Origin: JBNKDD01 sp050288085 | GTDB lineage: Bacteria > Chloroflexota > Anaerolineae > Aggregatilineales > UBA3940 | Direction of reading: 5' to 3' | NCBI GenBank assembly: GCA_050288085.1 | Contig: JBNKDD010000341.1 | Span: 1 to 5,581 of the forward strand | DNA length: 5,581 nt | Shown here: positions 1-5,456 of the stretch, one piece after another | Numbering within the stretch: the stretch's first letter is position 1 | Layout: the number at the start of each line of letters is the position of its first letter | Notes under the pieces: generated by a model | Seen by the model: the letters and a program-made list of their open reading frames with translations, nothing else | The model's database searches: none | Told to the model about the DNA's origin: nothing | Position numbers and translations under genes: made by a program

Positions 1-15
1 TAATAAGTTCAAAGG

Positions 16-105
16 TGTCAGCGTCAGATTGACAGGTCTGACACCCTGACACTTCTGACATGTCAGGGCTGTCAGACTGTCAGACCTGTCAGAACTCATC
101 TGACA
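16..105. repeat. Dyad-symmetric array of TGTCAG/CTGACA hexamers (iteron-like; candidate origin)
   Basis: TGTCAG occurs at 16-21, 61-66, 70-75, 78-83 and 87-92. Its complement CTGACA occurs at 38-43, 46-51, 55-60 and 100-105. There are near copies at 22-27 (CGTCAG) and 29-34 (TTGACA). Every unit except 22-27 has a mirror partner about the axis 60/61: 55-60 with 61-66, 46-51 with 70-75, 38-43 with 78-83, 29-34 with 87-92, and 16-21 with 100-105. The arms 29-43 and 78-92 match 14 of 15 bases as inverted repeats. Unit spacing within each arm is 8-9 bp. The array overlaps the last codons and stop of the primase gene. It could be a Rep-binding origin, a protein-binding switch, or a long imperfect stem ending the transcript. 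No T-run follows on the minus strand, so it is not a standard terminator. Confidence 0.85.
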
Positions 106-2384
106 GCCTCATTGTTTTTCATGTGACTTGCTGCAACATAGCCTTCGGCACTGCCGATCTGGGCGGGCAGCACCAGCCCGGCTTTCATCAACTCCTGGAC
201 AGCATTCCGGGCCTCCAGCGCTTTCATGGTCAGGCCGCGATAGACATCACGCAGGGCGATGCCGTCGCGACCGGCCTGGCGGATCGCCTCATAGACCCGG
301 TCCTGCTGACGTCGCTCATCACGTCCGGCCCCATTGTGGTCGAGCTGCTCCAGCAGCCGGTGGGCGCTGAGCCGCCAGTGCTCGGTCAGCGTTTCGGCGG
401 TGGCCCAGTGTGCCTGGGTGACGGTCGGTGCCGGATCATCCGTCTCCAGCCATTCGAGCGCGGATAGGATGATGGCCGCTTTCACCGCCTGGACGTGTAT
501 ACGCCCGTATACACCCTTCAGCCGGTCGTCGAGCGGCGTCTCGATGTTCGGGTCGCACAGCTTCCGGAGCTGGCTGCTGTAGGCCTGCACCTCATCCCAG
601 CACTCAGCTTTGATGTGGAGCGCCTCCGGCCCCTGCCAGCCATCCCCGGCCTGCTCCGGCATGGGCAGACGCTCGTGCAGTTTCTTTAGTCCGGTAAGGA
701 TGGCTTCCGGTGGCGGCTCGTACTGCTTGAGCGTGGGCCGTTCCTGGTAGTCCGGTTCCGGGGTGAGCAGCAGGAAGCGGGGCAGCAGGCCGTTCGCCCA
801 ATCCGCCTGGCTGATGGCTGCTGATAGTCCCGCCGGCGTGGTCACCCCCAGGATGGAAAGAGCAGCATTCTCGACGATGGTCAGCCCGGTCTGGGTATCC
901 TTATCCGAGTAGTCCGGGCAGTCGTACAGCTCCATGATCAGGTCTTTCATTCCATACATGTAATCCTTGCGGTTGAAAGCCCCGAACAGCCCGGCCACCT
1001 CATCCTTGAACAACCCGCGCTGGGCGGCAAAGCCCCGCGCTTTTTGGAGCAGCTCCTGCTGGGCGTGGGTCAGTTCTTTGTAGTTGCCGGGCATCTTCCC
1101 GGCCAGCGCATCCTGGAAGCGCTCCGGTGAGCCGGGGGTGGGCATCAGCATGTAGGGGATCGTCTCGCGGATCACACCCTCCGCCAGCTTGAAGGCGGTG
1201 GTCTTGCGATAGAAGGTTGTGTCGGCCACGAACATCATGTACAGGTTAGGCCACAGCTTGACACCCCAGGGAGCGGTGACGTACAGCCGGCGAGCAATAG
1301 CCACTGCCAGCAGCCAGATACCCGCTGCCTGGTGGAACATCACCGGCGTCTGGTTGCCAATGCGAGATGCCCAGGCCGTGTACTGGCTCAGCCAGTCGGG
1401 CAGCTGGATGTCACTGATGGGCGGCAGGTCCTTGTCCGGCAGAGGCAGCTCCTGGGAAGGGGCCGGGATGCCCCCTGTCCGCTCGCTGCGAACCACTACC
1501 GATGGGGGCGATTCCTGCACCAGGCCGCCATATTGCTCCGGGTCGATGCCCAGCACCTCGCACACCTCTTTCGCCAGGATCGTCCCGCACCGGTAGCAGA
1601 ACGAATAGCCGCTTTTCAGATTCAGGCCGAAGCTGGGATGGCGGTCGCCGTTCTGGTGGCGCTCCGGGTAGATGCAGGAGCAGTTGAGCCAGTCGCCGCG
1701 CTCACGATATCTGCGCTGGCGCAGTTGGTCGGCGATAGCGTTGATCACTGCCGGGTTGATGTTTCCATCAGAAGGGAAATGGCGTGGTGGCCGCCAGGAC
1801 GTTTTCTTCGGTTGGTTGGCTTTGAAGCTCTCGACCCAGGTGAGCACCTCATCCAGGCCAGGAACATGCATGATTTCCAGTGCCTTCTCGACCGTGTACG
1901 GGTTTCCGGTCACCGGATGAACCGATGGTGGGGCGACCACCTGGCTGCCATCCGAGCGCAGCTCAATGTTGCCAATCGGGGTGCCCATCGCTTTGCTGGT
2001 GGTGGGCAACTCATCGACATACAGATAGACATGCATCCCCTGTCCGCTGCCGGTCCGGACCGTGAAGGTTTCGGCAAGATTGGGGTAGAGCATGGTGAAG
2101 GCGCTGTAGGCCGCCAGGCCATCGAAGTCGATTACCACCAGGTTGTTTGACACCTTGCCGCAGACAATGCCCACATTCTGGAGCAGGCCATCACGCTGCC
2201 AACCATAAATTTCGTCTTCAGACGCATTACGTGATTGGAACGCTGTCCAGGAGGGTAGAGAGGGGCGTTTGCCTTTGAGGGGCAGCACGCTCAGGCCCTG
2301 CTGCTGATAGGCCAGTGCTGCCTTGAAGCAGTCACTGCTTTGGGATGCCTGCACGATCGCAGGCGAAGAGTGCGATACATTCAT
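96..2384 (-). CDS. Fused primase-polymerase / zinc finger / helicase-like ATPase replication protein
   Basis: This 762-residue protein probably initiates replication of the element, with priming, DNA synthesis and unwinding combined in one chain. Residues about 17-185 are an archaeo-eukaryotic-type Prim-Pol domain: an N-terminal GLSVLPLKGKRP block, VVIDFDG with acidic residues D86 and D88, TGSGQGMHVY with H118, and SQVVAPPSVHP. Residues about 231-275 form a CHC2-like zinc finger (C235 or C237, H243, C263, C266, with RHPSF between). Residues about 326-660 resemble DUF3987-type ATPases: a degenerate P-loop DTTFYRKT (388-395), a Walker B-like LFKDE (458-462), LGVTTP, and a likely arginine finger in LLPRFLL (R536). 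Residues about 690-750 look like a winged helix. The ATG at 2384 has GGAGG six bases upstream (2391-2395). A TTG at 2408 would add eight residues but would swallow that binding site, so it is rejected. The family assignment is firm; the origin-binding role is inference. Confidence 0.9.
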   Translation of the reverse strand: MNVSHSSPAIVQASQSSDCFKAALAYQQQGLSVLPLKGKRPSLPSWTAFQSRNASEDEIYGWQRDGLLQNVGIVCGKVSNNLVVIDFDGLAAYSAFTMLYPNLAETFTVRTGSGQGMHVYLYVDELPTTSKAMGTPIGNIELRSDGSQVVAPPSVHPVTGNPYTVEKALEIMHVPGLDEVLTWVESFKANQPKKTSWRPPRHFPSDGNINPAVINAIADQLRQRRYRERGDWLNCSCIYPERHQNGDRHPSFGLNLKSGYSFCYRCGTILAKEVCEVLGIDPEQYGGLVQESPPSVVVRSERTGGIPAPSQELPLPDKDLPPISDIQLPDWLSQYTAWASRIGNQTPVMFHQAAGIWLLAVAIARRLYVTAPWGVKLWPNLYMMFVADTTFYRKTTAFKLAEGVIRETIPYMLMPTPGSPERFQDALAGKMPGNYKELTHAQQELLQKARGFAAQRGLFKDEVAGLFGAFNRKDYMYGMKDLIMELYDCPDYSDKDTQTGLTIVENAALSILGVTTPAGLSAAISQADWANGLLPRFLLLTPEPDYQERPTLKQYEPPPEAILTGLKKLHERLPMPEQAGDGWQGPEALHIKAECWDEVQAYSSQLRKLCDPNIETPLDDRLKGVYGRIHVQAVKAAIILSALEWLETDDPAPTVTQAHWATAETLTEHWRLSAHRLLEQLDHNGAGRDERRQQDRVYEAIRQAGRDGIALRDVYRGLTMKALEARNAVQELMKAGLVLPAQIGSAEGYVAASHMKNNEAVR

Positions 2385-2390
2385 TCGTTT

Positions 2391-2411
2391 CCTCCGTATC
2401 GATATCAATAC
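2391..2411 (-). promoter_or_regulatory. Ribosome binding site and adjoining 16-bp palindrome before the primase gene
   Basis: On the minus strand GGAGG (2395-2391) precedes the primase ATG by six bases and fixes that start. Directly upstream, 2411-2396 reads GTATTGATATCGATAC, an inverted repeat whose only imperfection becomes a G-U pair in RNA. It could be an operator for a repressor, such as the HTH protein or the replication protein itself, or a small RNA stem beside the binding site. Further upstream, CCTCC at 2426-2422 is complementary to the GGAGG and could mask it. The structure is visible; the regulatory role is inferred. Confidence 0.5.
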
Positions 2412-2461
2412 TTGTGCAATTGGAGGGGAATGATGTATCCTCAGTTGTAATTAGTTACTGT

Positions 2462-2476
2462 GGAATGCACCATTCC
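2462..2476. promoter_or_regulatory. 6-bp hairpin with alternative pairing in the primase leader
   Basis: GGAATG (2462-2467) and CATTCC (2471-2476) form a perfect 6-bp stem with a 3-base loop. In the minus-strand transcript the GGGAATG of 2477-2471 can instead pair with a second CATTCCC at 2432-2426, giving 7 bp. That second partner overlaps the CCTCC that could mask the primase ribosome binding site. The two pairings exclude each other, as in translational switches. No experimental support is available from sequence alone. Confidence 0.4.
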
Positions 2477-2484
2477 CGGTCGGA

Positions 2485-2519
2485 GCCGCTGATCTACCAC
2501 ATCAGCGGCTTGTTCTTTT
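2485..2519 (+). terminator. Plus-strand intrinsic terminator, also a leader hairpin on the minus strand
   Basis: GCCGCTGAT (2485-2493) and ATCAGCGGC (2501-2509) form a perfect 9-bp stem with a 7-base loop, followed by TTGTTCTTTT (2510-2519). The T-rich tail exists only in the plus direction; on the minus strand the stem is preceded by the A-rich complement and followed by no T-run. On the minus strand the same hairpin holds the stop codon of the 13-codon leader ORF in its loop. Confidence 0.65.
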
Positions 2520-2535
2520 GATGCGTTCGGTTCAT
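2494..2535 (-). CDS. Possible 13-residue leader peptide coupled to a two-codon start-stop ORF
   Basis: On the minus strand AAAGGAGG (2558-2551) lies seven bases before an ATG at 2543. That ATG opens only ATG-ACT-TGA, whose final A is also the first base of a second ATG (2535). The second ORF encodes MNRTHQKNKPLMW and stops at TAG 2496-2494, inside the loop of the 9-bp hairpin at 2485-2509. This is the strongest ribosome binding site in the element, and it drives no long gene. A ribosome reaching the TAG would melt the hairpin, which is how leader peptides couple to replication genes in some plasmids (tap-repA and repY-repZ are known examples). Translation of this ORF is inferred, not shown. 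Confidence 0.4.
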   Translation of the reverse strand: MNRTHQKNKPLMW

Positions 2536-2570
2536 CAAGTCATCCGGCCACCTCCTTTCCAGAATGACAA

Positions 2571-2603
2571 ATGCCAGCCGCCTGAATAACCAGGTGCTGG
2601 CAT
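2571..2603 (-). terminator. Intrinsic terminator after the excisionase-like gene
   Basis: ATGCCAGC (2571-2578) pairs with GCTGGCAT (2596-2603), and inside it CCTG (2581-2584) pairs with CAGG (2591-2594) around a 6-base loop. On the minus strand the stem starts at the last base of the TGA stop and is followed by TTTGTCATTCT, a moderate T-rich tail. It should end or attenuate transcription between the HTH gene and the primase leader. Confidence 0.65.
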
Positions 2604-2872
2604 CAATCAAGGTTCACTTCAGTTGAATGATCGTTGCCGCGTGGGCCAAACCGTCCATCGCCATTGGAGACAATGACGTTGAGGTACCACTCTAAAGAAT
2701 CCACGCGGATCAGCCATGAACGGCCAATATGGATTGCCTTGAGTTTGCCCGCGTAGCACAGTCGGCGAATATGTTGGATGTTGTATCCGGTGAGATCAGA
2801 AGCGGCTTGCGCAGTGACATAATTGTCGTTCACCACGCCGGGGATACTTTGTTGTAGATCAAAAGAAATCAT
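2603..2872 (-). CDS. Excisionase-family helix-turn-helix DNA-binding protein
   Basis: This is an 89-residue protein. Residues about 18-64 (YVTAQAASDLTGYNIQHIRR, then LCYAGKLKAIHIGRSWLIR and the closing DSLEWYL) match the MerR-like HTH_17/excisionase fold: a helix-turn-helix, a small GKLKA-type wing carrying the conserved GR-W motif, and a final helix. Such proteins act as recombination directionality factors, bending DNA at att sites, or as small transcriptional regulators. The ATG at 2872 is preferred because GGAGG lies eight bases upstream. An ATG at 2887 would add MEESR but has only a weak AAGG. The C-terminal tail (GDGRFGPRGN onward) is polar and probably disordered. It sits between the tRNA attachment region and the primase leader, which fits an excision role, and ends in its own terminator. 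Which of the two functions applies cannot be decided here. Confidence 0.75.
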   Translation of the reverse strand: MISFDLQQSIPGVVNDNYVTAQAASDLTGYNIQHIRRLCYAGKLKAIHIGRSWLIRVDSLEWYLNVIVSNGDGRFGPRGNDHSTEVNLD

Positions 2873-2889
2873 TCGGCTTTCCTCCATCG

Positions 2890-2970
2890 CTAGCCTTGAT
2901 TGAAGATATCGGAAACATCTTCTGTGGCGAACAGCTTGTTGAGGTTGCCTTGCTGAGGGAAACTCAGCAT
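2890..2970 (-). CDS. Short open frame before the HTH gene; possible remnant
   Basis: From an ATG at 2970 a 26-codon frame runs to TAG at 2892-2890, two bases before the ATG at 2887. It has no clear ribosome binding site. The same frame is open further upstream without a start codon through the tRNA 3' half, to a TAG in the D-arm. The peptide (containing LSFPQQGNLNKLFATEDV) is not recognised. It contains half of an in-frame direct repeat (ATEQF and ATEDV, 63 bases apart). It may be the C-terminal end of a gene whose upstream part is separated by integration, or it may be chance. Confidence 0.2.
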   Translation of the reverse strand: MLSFPQQGNLNKLFATEDVSDIFNQG

Positions 2971-2991
2971 CTCAAGAAACTGTTCTGTGGC
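2911..2991. repeat. Direct repeats and hairpin between the tRNA 3' end and the HTH gene
   Basis: TTCTGTGGC occurs at 2920-2928 and 2983-2991, each preceded by a similar GAAAC-containing stretch. Between them TGCTGAG (2951-2957) and CTCAGCA (2963-2969) form a 7-bp stem with loop GGAAA, flanked by TTGAG (2939-2943) and CTCAA (2971-2975). The position beside the presumed crossover suggests integrase arm sites or excisionase sites. The binding role is inference. Confidence 0.45.
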
Positions 2992-3024
2992 TAATGTTGA
3001 TGGTTCGAATGATTTCTCATCGGA

Positions 3025-3096
3025 TGAGGGCGGAAGGGATCGAACCTTCGGCCAAGAGCTTAAAAGGCTCCTGCTCTACCACTGAGCTACGCCCCC
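3025..3096 (-). tRNA. tRNA-Lys (anticodon UUU)
   Basis: All arms fold cleanly. The acceptor GGGGGCG pairs with CGCCCTC (one G-U). The D-arm is GCTC/GAGC with loop AGTGGTA. The anticodon stem GGAGC/GCTCT encloses loop CTTTTAA, giving anticodon TTT. The variable loop is TGGCC. The T-arm GAAGG/CCTTC encloses TTCGATC. The discriminator is A and CCA is not encoded (TCC follows). The gene is 72 bases long and intact. Its 3' end borders the accessory region, making it the likely integration target. Confidence 0.96.
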
Positions 3097-3107
3097 TAAC
3101 GAGCGGA

Positions 3108-3137
3108 AGTATACCGCAGGCTTCTGCATCACGCCAA
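3108..3137 (-). promoter_or_regulatory. Probable promoter of tRNA-Lys
   Basis: On the minus strand TTGGCG (3137-3132) and TATACT (3113-3108) are separated by 18 bp. Transcription would begin a few bases before the mature tRNA 5' end at 3096. The -10 is a good match; the -35 is weak. Confidence 0.5.
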
Positions 3138-3181
3138 ACTGAATTTGTCTACAAAAGATTCTCATATTACGAGCGTTGGCA

Positions 3182-3192
3182 TGCGGTATAAT
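3182..3192 (+). promoter_or_regulatory. Probable promoter (-10) of recJ
   Basis: A perfect TATAAT lies at 3187-3192, about 50 bases before the recJ start, preceded by TGCGG. No convincing -35 is seen at 16-18 bp spacing (ATATTA at 17 bp). The block TGCGGTATA (3182-3190) is an exact inverted copy of TATACCGCA at 3110-3118 in the divergent tRNA promoter. Confidence 0.55.
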
Positions 3193-3242
3193 TTCAGTAG
3201 GGGGGTACAGCAACCTGTGCCCTTACAATTAACTTAGTTAAC

Positions 3243-5456
3243 TTGCGAGATAGTATTTTGGATTGGCTGCTCCCTTCCGAAGTTGCCGTCGATGCCGGTT
3301 TTCGTGATGTGATCGGCGGGCATCCCCTGGTGGCAGAGATCATGGTGCGGCGTGGCATCGATGATATCGAGCAGGCCCGCGCTTTCCTTGATCCGGCCTA
3401 CTATACCCCATCACCCCCTGACACCTTACCCGATCTGGATACGGCGGGTCAACGCCTGTTGGAAGCGATAGAGCGGCAGGAAAAGGTATTGGTCTGGGGT
3501 GACTTTGACGTAGATGGGCAAACCTCTACCGCGCTGTTGTATGATGCCTTAAAAACGCTGGGAGCCAACGTGATCTATCACGTCCCGCATCGCATGAAGC
3601 ATGGACACGGCGTTCAGACCGAGGTGCTGCAAGACTATATCAAGCAGGGGATCGAGGTGGTCTTAACCTGCGATACCGGTGTGGCCGCTCACGAGGCTGT
3701 GAACACGGCGCAGCAGGCCGGGTTGACGGTGTTGATCACCGATCATCATGCGCTGCCGCCAACGCTGCCGGATGCTTCGGCGGTCGTCAACCCACAGCGC
3801 TTGCCGGAAGGTCACCCGCTGCGCGATCTGCCCGGTGTTGGTGTTACTTATAAACTGGTTCAGCGGCTTTATGATCTATCAGGCTGCCCGGATAAGGCAA
3901 AGCGATTCCTTGATCTGGTGGCACTTGGCATTGTAGCCGACGTTGCCCAACAGCGGCTCGATACCCGCTATTTGCTCCAATTAGGAATCGAGCAGTTACG
4001 CAGCCCGGAGCGGATTGGATTGCAGGCGTTGATGCAGTCTGCCGGGGTCGATCCATCCAACCTGTCATCGGATACGATTGGTTTCCAGGTCGGGCCGCGA
4101 TTAAATGCATTGGGCCGCCTGGATGATGCGAGATTGGCGGTTGAACTGCTGACCACCGACAGCAAGGTCAAGGCCCAACAGATTGCCGCCCAGCTTGAAT
4201 TATTGAATAACCAGCGTAAGCAGATCGAAGATCAAATCTATGCAGCAGCCCAGGAGCAGATCGCCAAAGACCCGTCGCTGCTGAAATTCGAGGCGCTGGT
4301 GCTGGCCGGTGATCACTGGCATCCGGGTGTGATTGGAATTGTGGCCTCGCGGCTGGTGGAGCAGTATCATCACCCGACCGTCTTACTGGCGATCCCACCC
4401 GGTGAACCGGCCCGCGGATCGGCCCGGTCGGTGCCGGGGGTCGATATTGGCGCATCGATTGCTGCCCAGGATGAGATGTTGATCGGGCATGGGGGTCACC
4501 CCGGTGCGGCGGGTGTGGCGCTTGACCCTGACCTGATCCCCCAGTTCCGGCGGCGCTTATCGAACACTGTTCGCGAGACGCGCGATCCAAACGTGATCGA
4601 TGGTAAGCCGGTCGATGCAGTGGTGTCGTTGGCCGATCTATCGATGGAACTGGTCGAAGAATTAAACCGGCTGGCCCCCTTCGGGGCGGGCAATCCACCC
4701 GTTCACCTGATGACGACTAACCTGCGGATGACAGCTCATGCCTCCTTCGGTGTGAAGAACAAACATCGCCGGGTGACGGTCGAGGACGAAGACGGCAACA
4801 GCCAAATGATCACCTGGTGGCGAGGCAGCGATTATCCCCTGCCGGGCGATCTGTTCGATCTGCTGTATATCCCGCGAATCAATGATTACCGGGGCCGCCG
4901 CTCGTTACAATTAGAATGGGTTGATGCGCGGGATGTGCCGGGTTTTGAAACAGCCCCCGGCCCCGTGTATGAGATTATCGATCTGCGCCGTGACGTTGAC
5001 CCGGTGTCGCTGATCACGACCGATGACTATATCGTCTGGGCGGAAGGGCTGGCAGCAGACGAGACGCCCTTCGACCCGGAGTGGCTGATCTCCCGGCCTG
5101 CCAAACAGCGTCACCGGTCTCTGGTGATCTGGACGGTTCCGCCCGGCCCGCTGGAATTACAGCAGATGGTCAGCCTGACCGGGGCCAAAGTGATTACGTT
5201 GATCGGGCGGCACACCCCGGACGATCAGGTGCAGGGCTTTATCACCCGGCTGGGCGGTTTGGTGAAATATGCCCTGCGTGTGTATGATGGAGAAGTCTCC
5301 GTTCAGCAGCTTGCCGGGGCAACTGCCCAACGCGAGGTGACGGTGCGCCGGGGATTAGAGTGGCTGGCGGCTAAGGGACAGATTAACCTGGAATGGCTTG
5401 ACGGCGACCGGGTGCGTTTAGCTGTCGATGGGGCGGCCTCGGAACCGGAGGCATAG
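3243..5456 (+). CDS. recJ: Single-stranded-DNA-specific exonuclease RecJ
   Basis: RecJ degrades single-stranded DNA 5' to 3' in recombination and in base-excision and mismatch repair. This 737-residue copy has the DHH catalytic core: GDFDVDG (86-92), TCDTG with D144, TDHH (166-169) and GPRLNALGRLDDA (284-296). The DHHA1 part holds HPGVIGIVASR (360-370) and GHGGHPGAAG (415-424). The OB-fold region begins near APFGAGNPP (478-486). All expected metal-binding acidic and histidine positions are present, so it should be active. It exceeds the roughly 570 residues of the E. coli type by about 150 residues. That extension ends in a likely winged helix (about 685-728), recalling the C-terminal domain of longer RecJ proteins. 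The start is TTG: an in-frame stop at 3198-3200 precedes it, no ATG or GTG intervenes, and homology-like sequence begins at once. No good ribosome binding site is seen. The last few residues overlap the convergent GMC remnant. Confidence 0.95.
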   Translation: MRDSILDWLLPSEVAVDAGFRDVIGGHPLVAEIMVRRGIDDIEQARAFLDPAYYTPSPPDTLPDLDTAGQRLLEAIERQEKVLVWGDFDVDGQTSTALLYDALKTLGANVIYHVPHRMKHGHGVQTEVLQDYIKQGIEVVLTCDTGVAAHEAVNTAQQAGLTVLITDHHALPPTLPDASAVVNPQRLPEGHPLRDLPGVGVTYKLVQRLYDLSGCPDKAKRFLDLVALGIVADVAQQRLDTRYLLQLGIEQLRSPERIGLQALMQSAGVDPSNLSSDTIGFQVGPRLNALGRLDDARLAVELLTTDSKVKAQQIAAQLELLNNQRKQIEDQIYAAAQEQIAKDPSLLKFEALVLAGDHWHPGVIGIVASRLVEQYHHPTVLLAIPPGEPARGSARSVPGVDIGASIAAQDEMLIGHGGHPGAAGVALDPDLIPQFRRRLSNTVRETRDPNVIDGKPVDAVVSLADLSMELVEELNRLAPFGAGNPPVHLMTTNLRMTAHASFGVKNKHRRVTVEDEDGNSQMITWWRGSDYPLPGDLFDLLYIPRINDYRGRRSLQLEWVDARDVPGFETAPGPVYEIIDLRRDVDPVSLITTDDYIVWAEGLAADETPFDPEWLISRPAKQRHRSLVIWTVPPGPLELQQMVSLTGAKVITLIGRHTPDDQVQGFITRLGGLVKYALRVYDGEVSVQQLAGATAQREVTVRRGLEWLAAKGQINLEWLDGDRVRLAVDGAASEPEA

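Larger units (their letters stand above)
2448..2519 (+). ncRNA. Candidate antisense RNA against the primase leader
   Basis: A terminator-like hairpin with a T-rich tail points along the plus strand at 2485-2519, yet no plus-strand protein gene lies upstream of it within the element. A short plus-strand transcript complementary to the primase leader would explain it. A weak possible promoter is TTGTGC (2412-2417) with TATCCT (2436-2441) at 18-bp spacing, which would start transcription near 2448. Plasmid replication genes are often limited by such counter-transcribed RNAs acting on a leader ORF. The start position is a guess; the terminator is the main evidence. Confidence 0.3.
1..3024. mobile_element. 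Partial integrated element (right end) abutting tRNA-Lys
   Basis: The stretch from the left edge to the 3' end of the tRNA-Lys gene carries a fused primase-polymerase/helicase, an excisionase-like HTH gene, a hexamer repeat array and several hairpins, all typical of a replicating integrative element, phage satellite or integrated plasmid. The tRNA gene is on the minus strand with its 3' end at 3025, so the element lies exactly downstream of it, where tyrosine recombinases usually insert. The tRNA is intact, as expected when the element restores the 3' end. The real crossover may lie inside the tRNA T-arm, so 3024 is only a convenient limit. No integrase and no second copy of the tRNA 3' end are seen here; both would have to lie to the left of the window. 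Confidence 0.55.

Noticed and set aside
16..105. CRISPR array
   Set aside because: The repeats are only six bases long, lie in both orientations and are separated by 0-8 bases, so there are no spacers.
60..467. Plus-strand open frame of 135 codons starting in the hexamer array
   Set aside because: It is antisense to the winged-helix end of the primase gene; the ATG is part of the CTGACATGTCAG palindrome.
1332..2150. Long plus-strand open frame (272 codons) opposite the primase gene
   Set aside because: It lies wholly antisense to well-conserved Prim-Pol and zinc-finger coding sequence, has no ribosome binding site, and its peptide shows no recognisable domain.
2385..2408. TTG at 2408 as primase start
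   Set aside because: It would place the GGAGG and part of the palindrome within the coding region. The ATG at 2384 has ideal spacing from that GGAGG.
2994..3191. Plus-strand open frame of 65 codons across the tRNA region
   Set aside because: It runs through the antisense of a perfectly folding tRNA and both divergent promoters, with no ribosome binding site.
4168..4698. Minus-strand open frame of 176 codons inside recJ
   Set aside because: It is rich in Arg, Pro and Ser, as expected of a high-GC shadow frame, and lies opposite the DHHA1 region of recJ.
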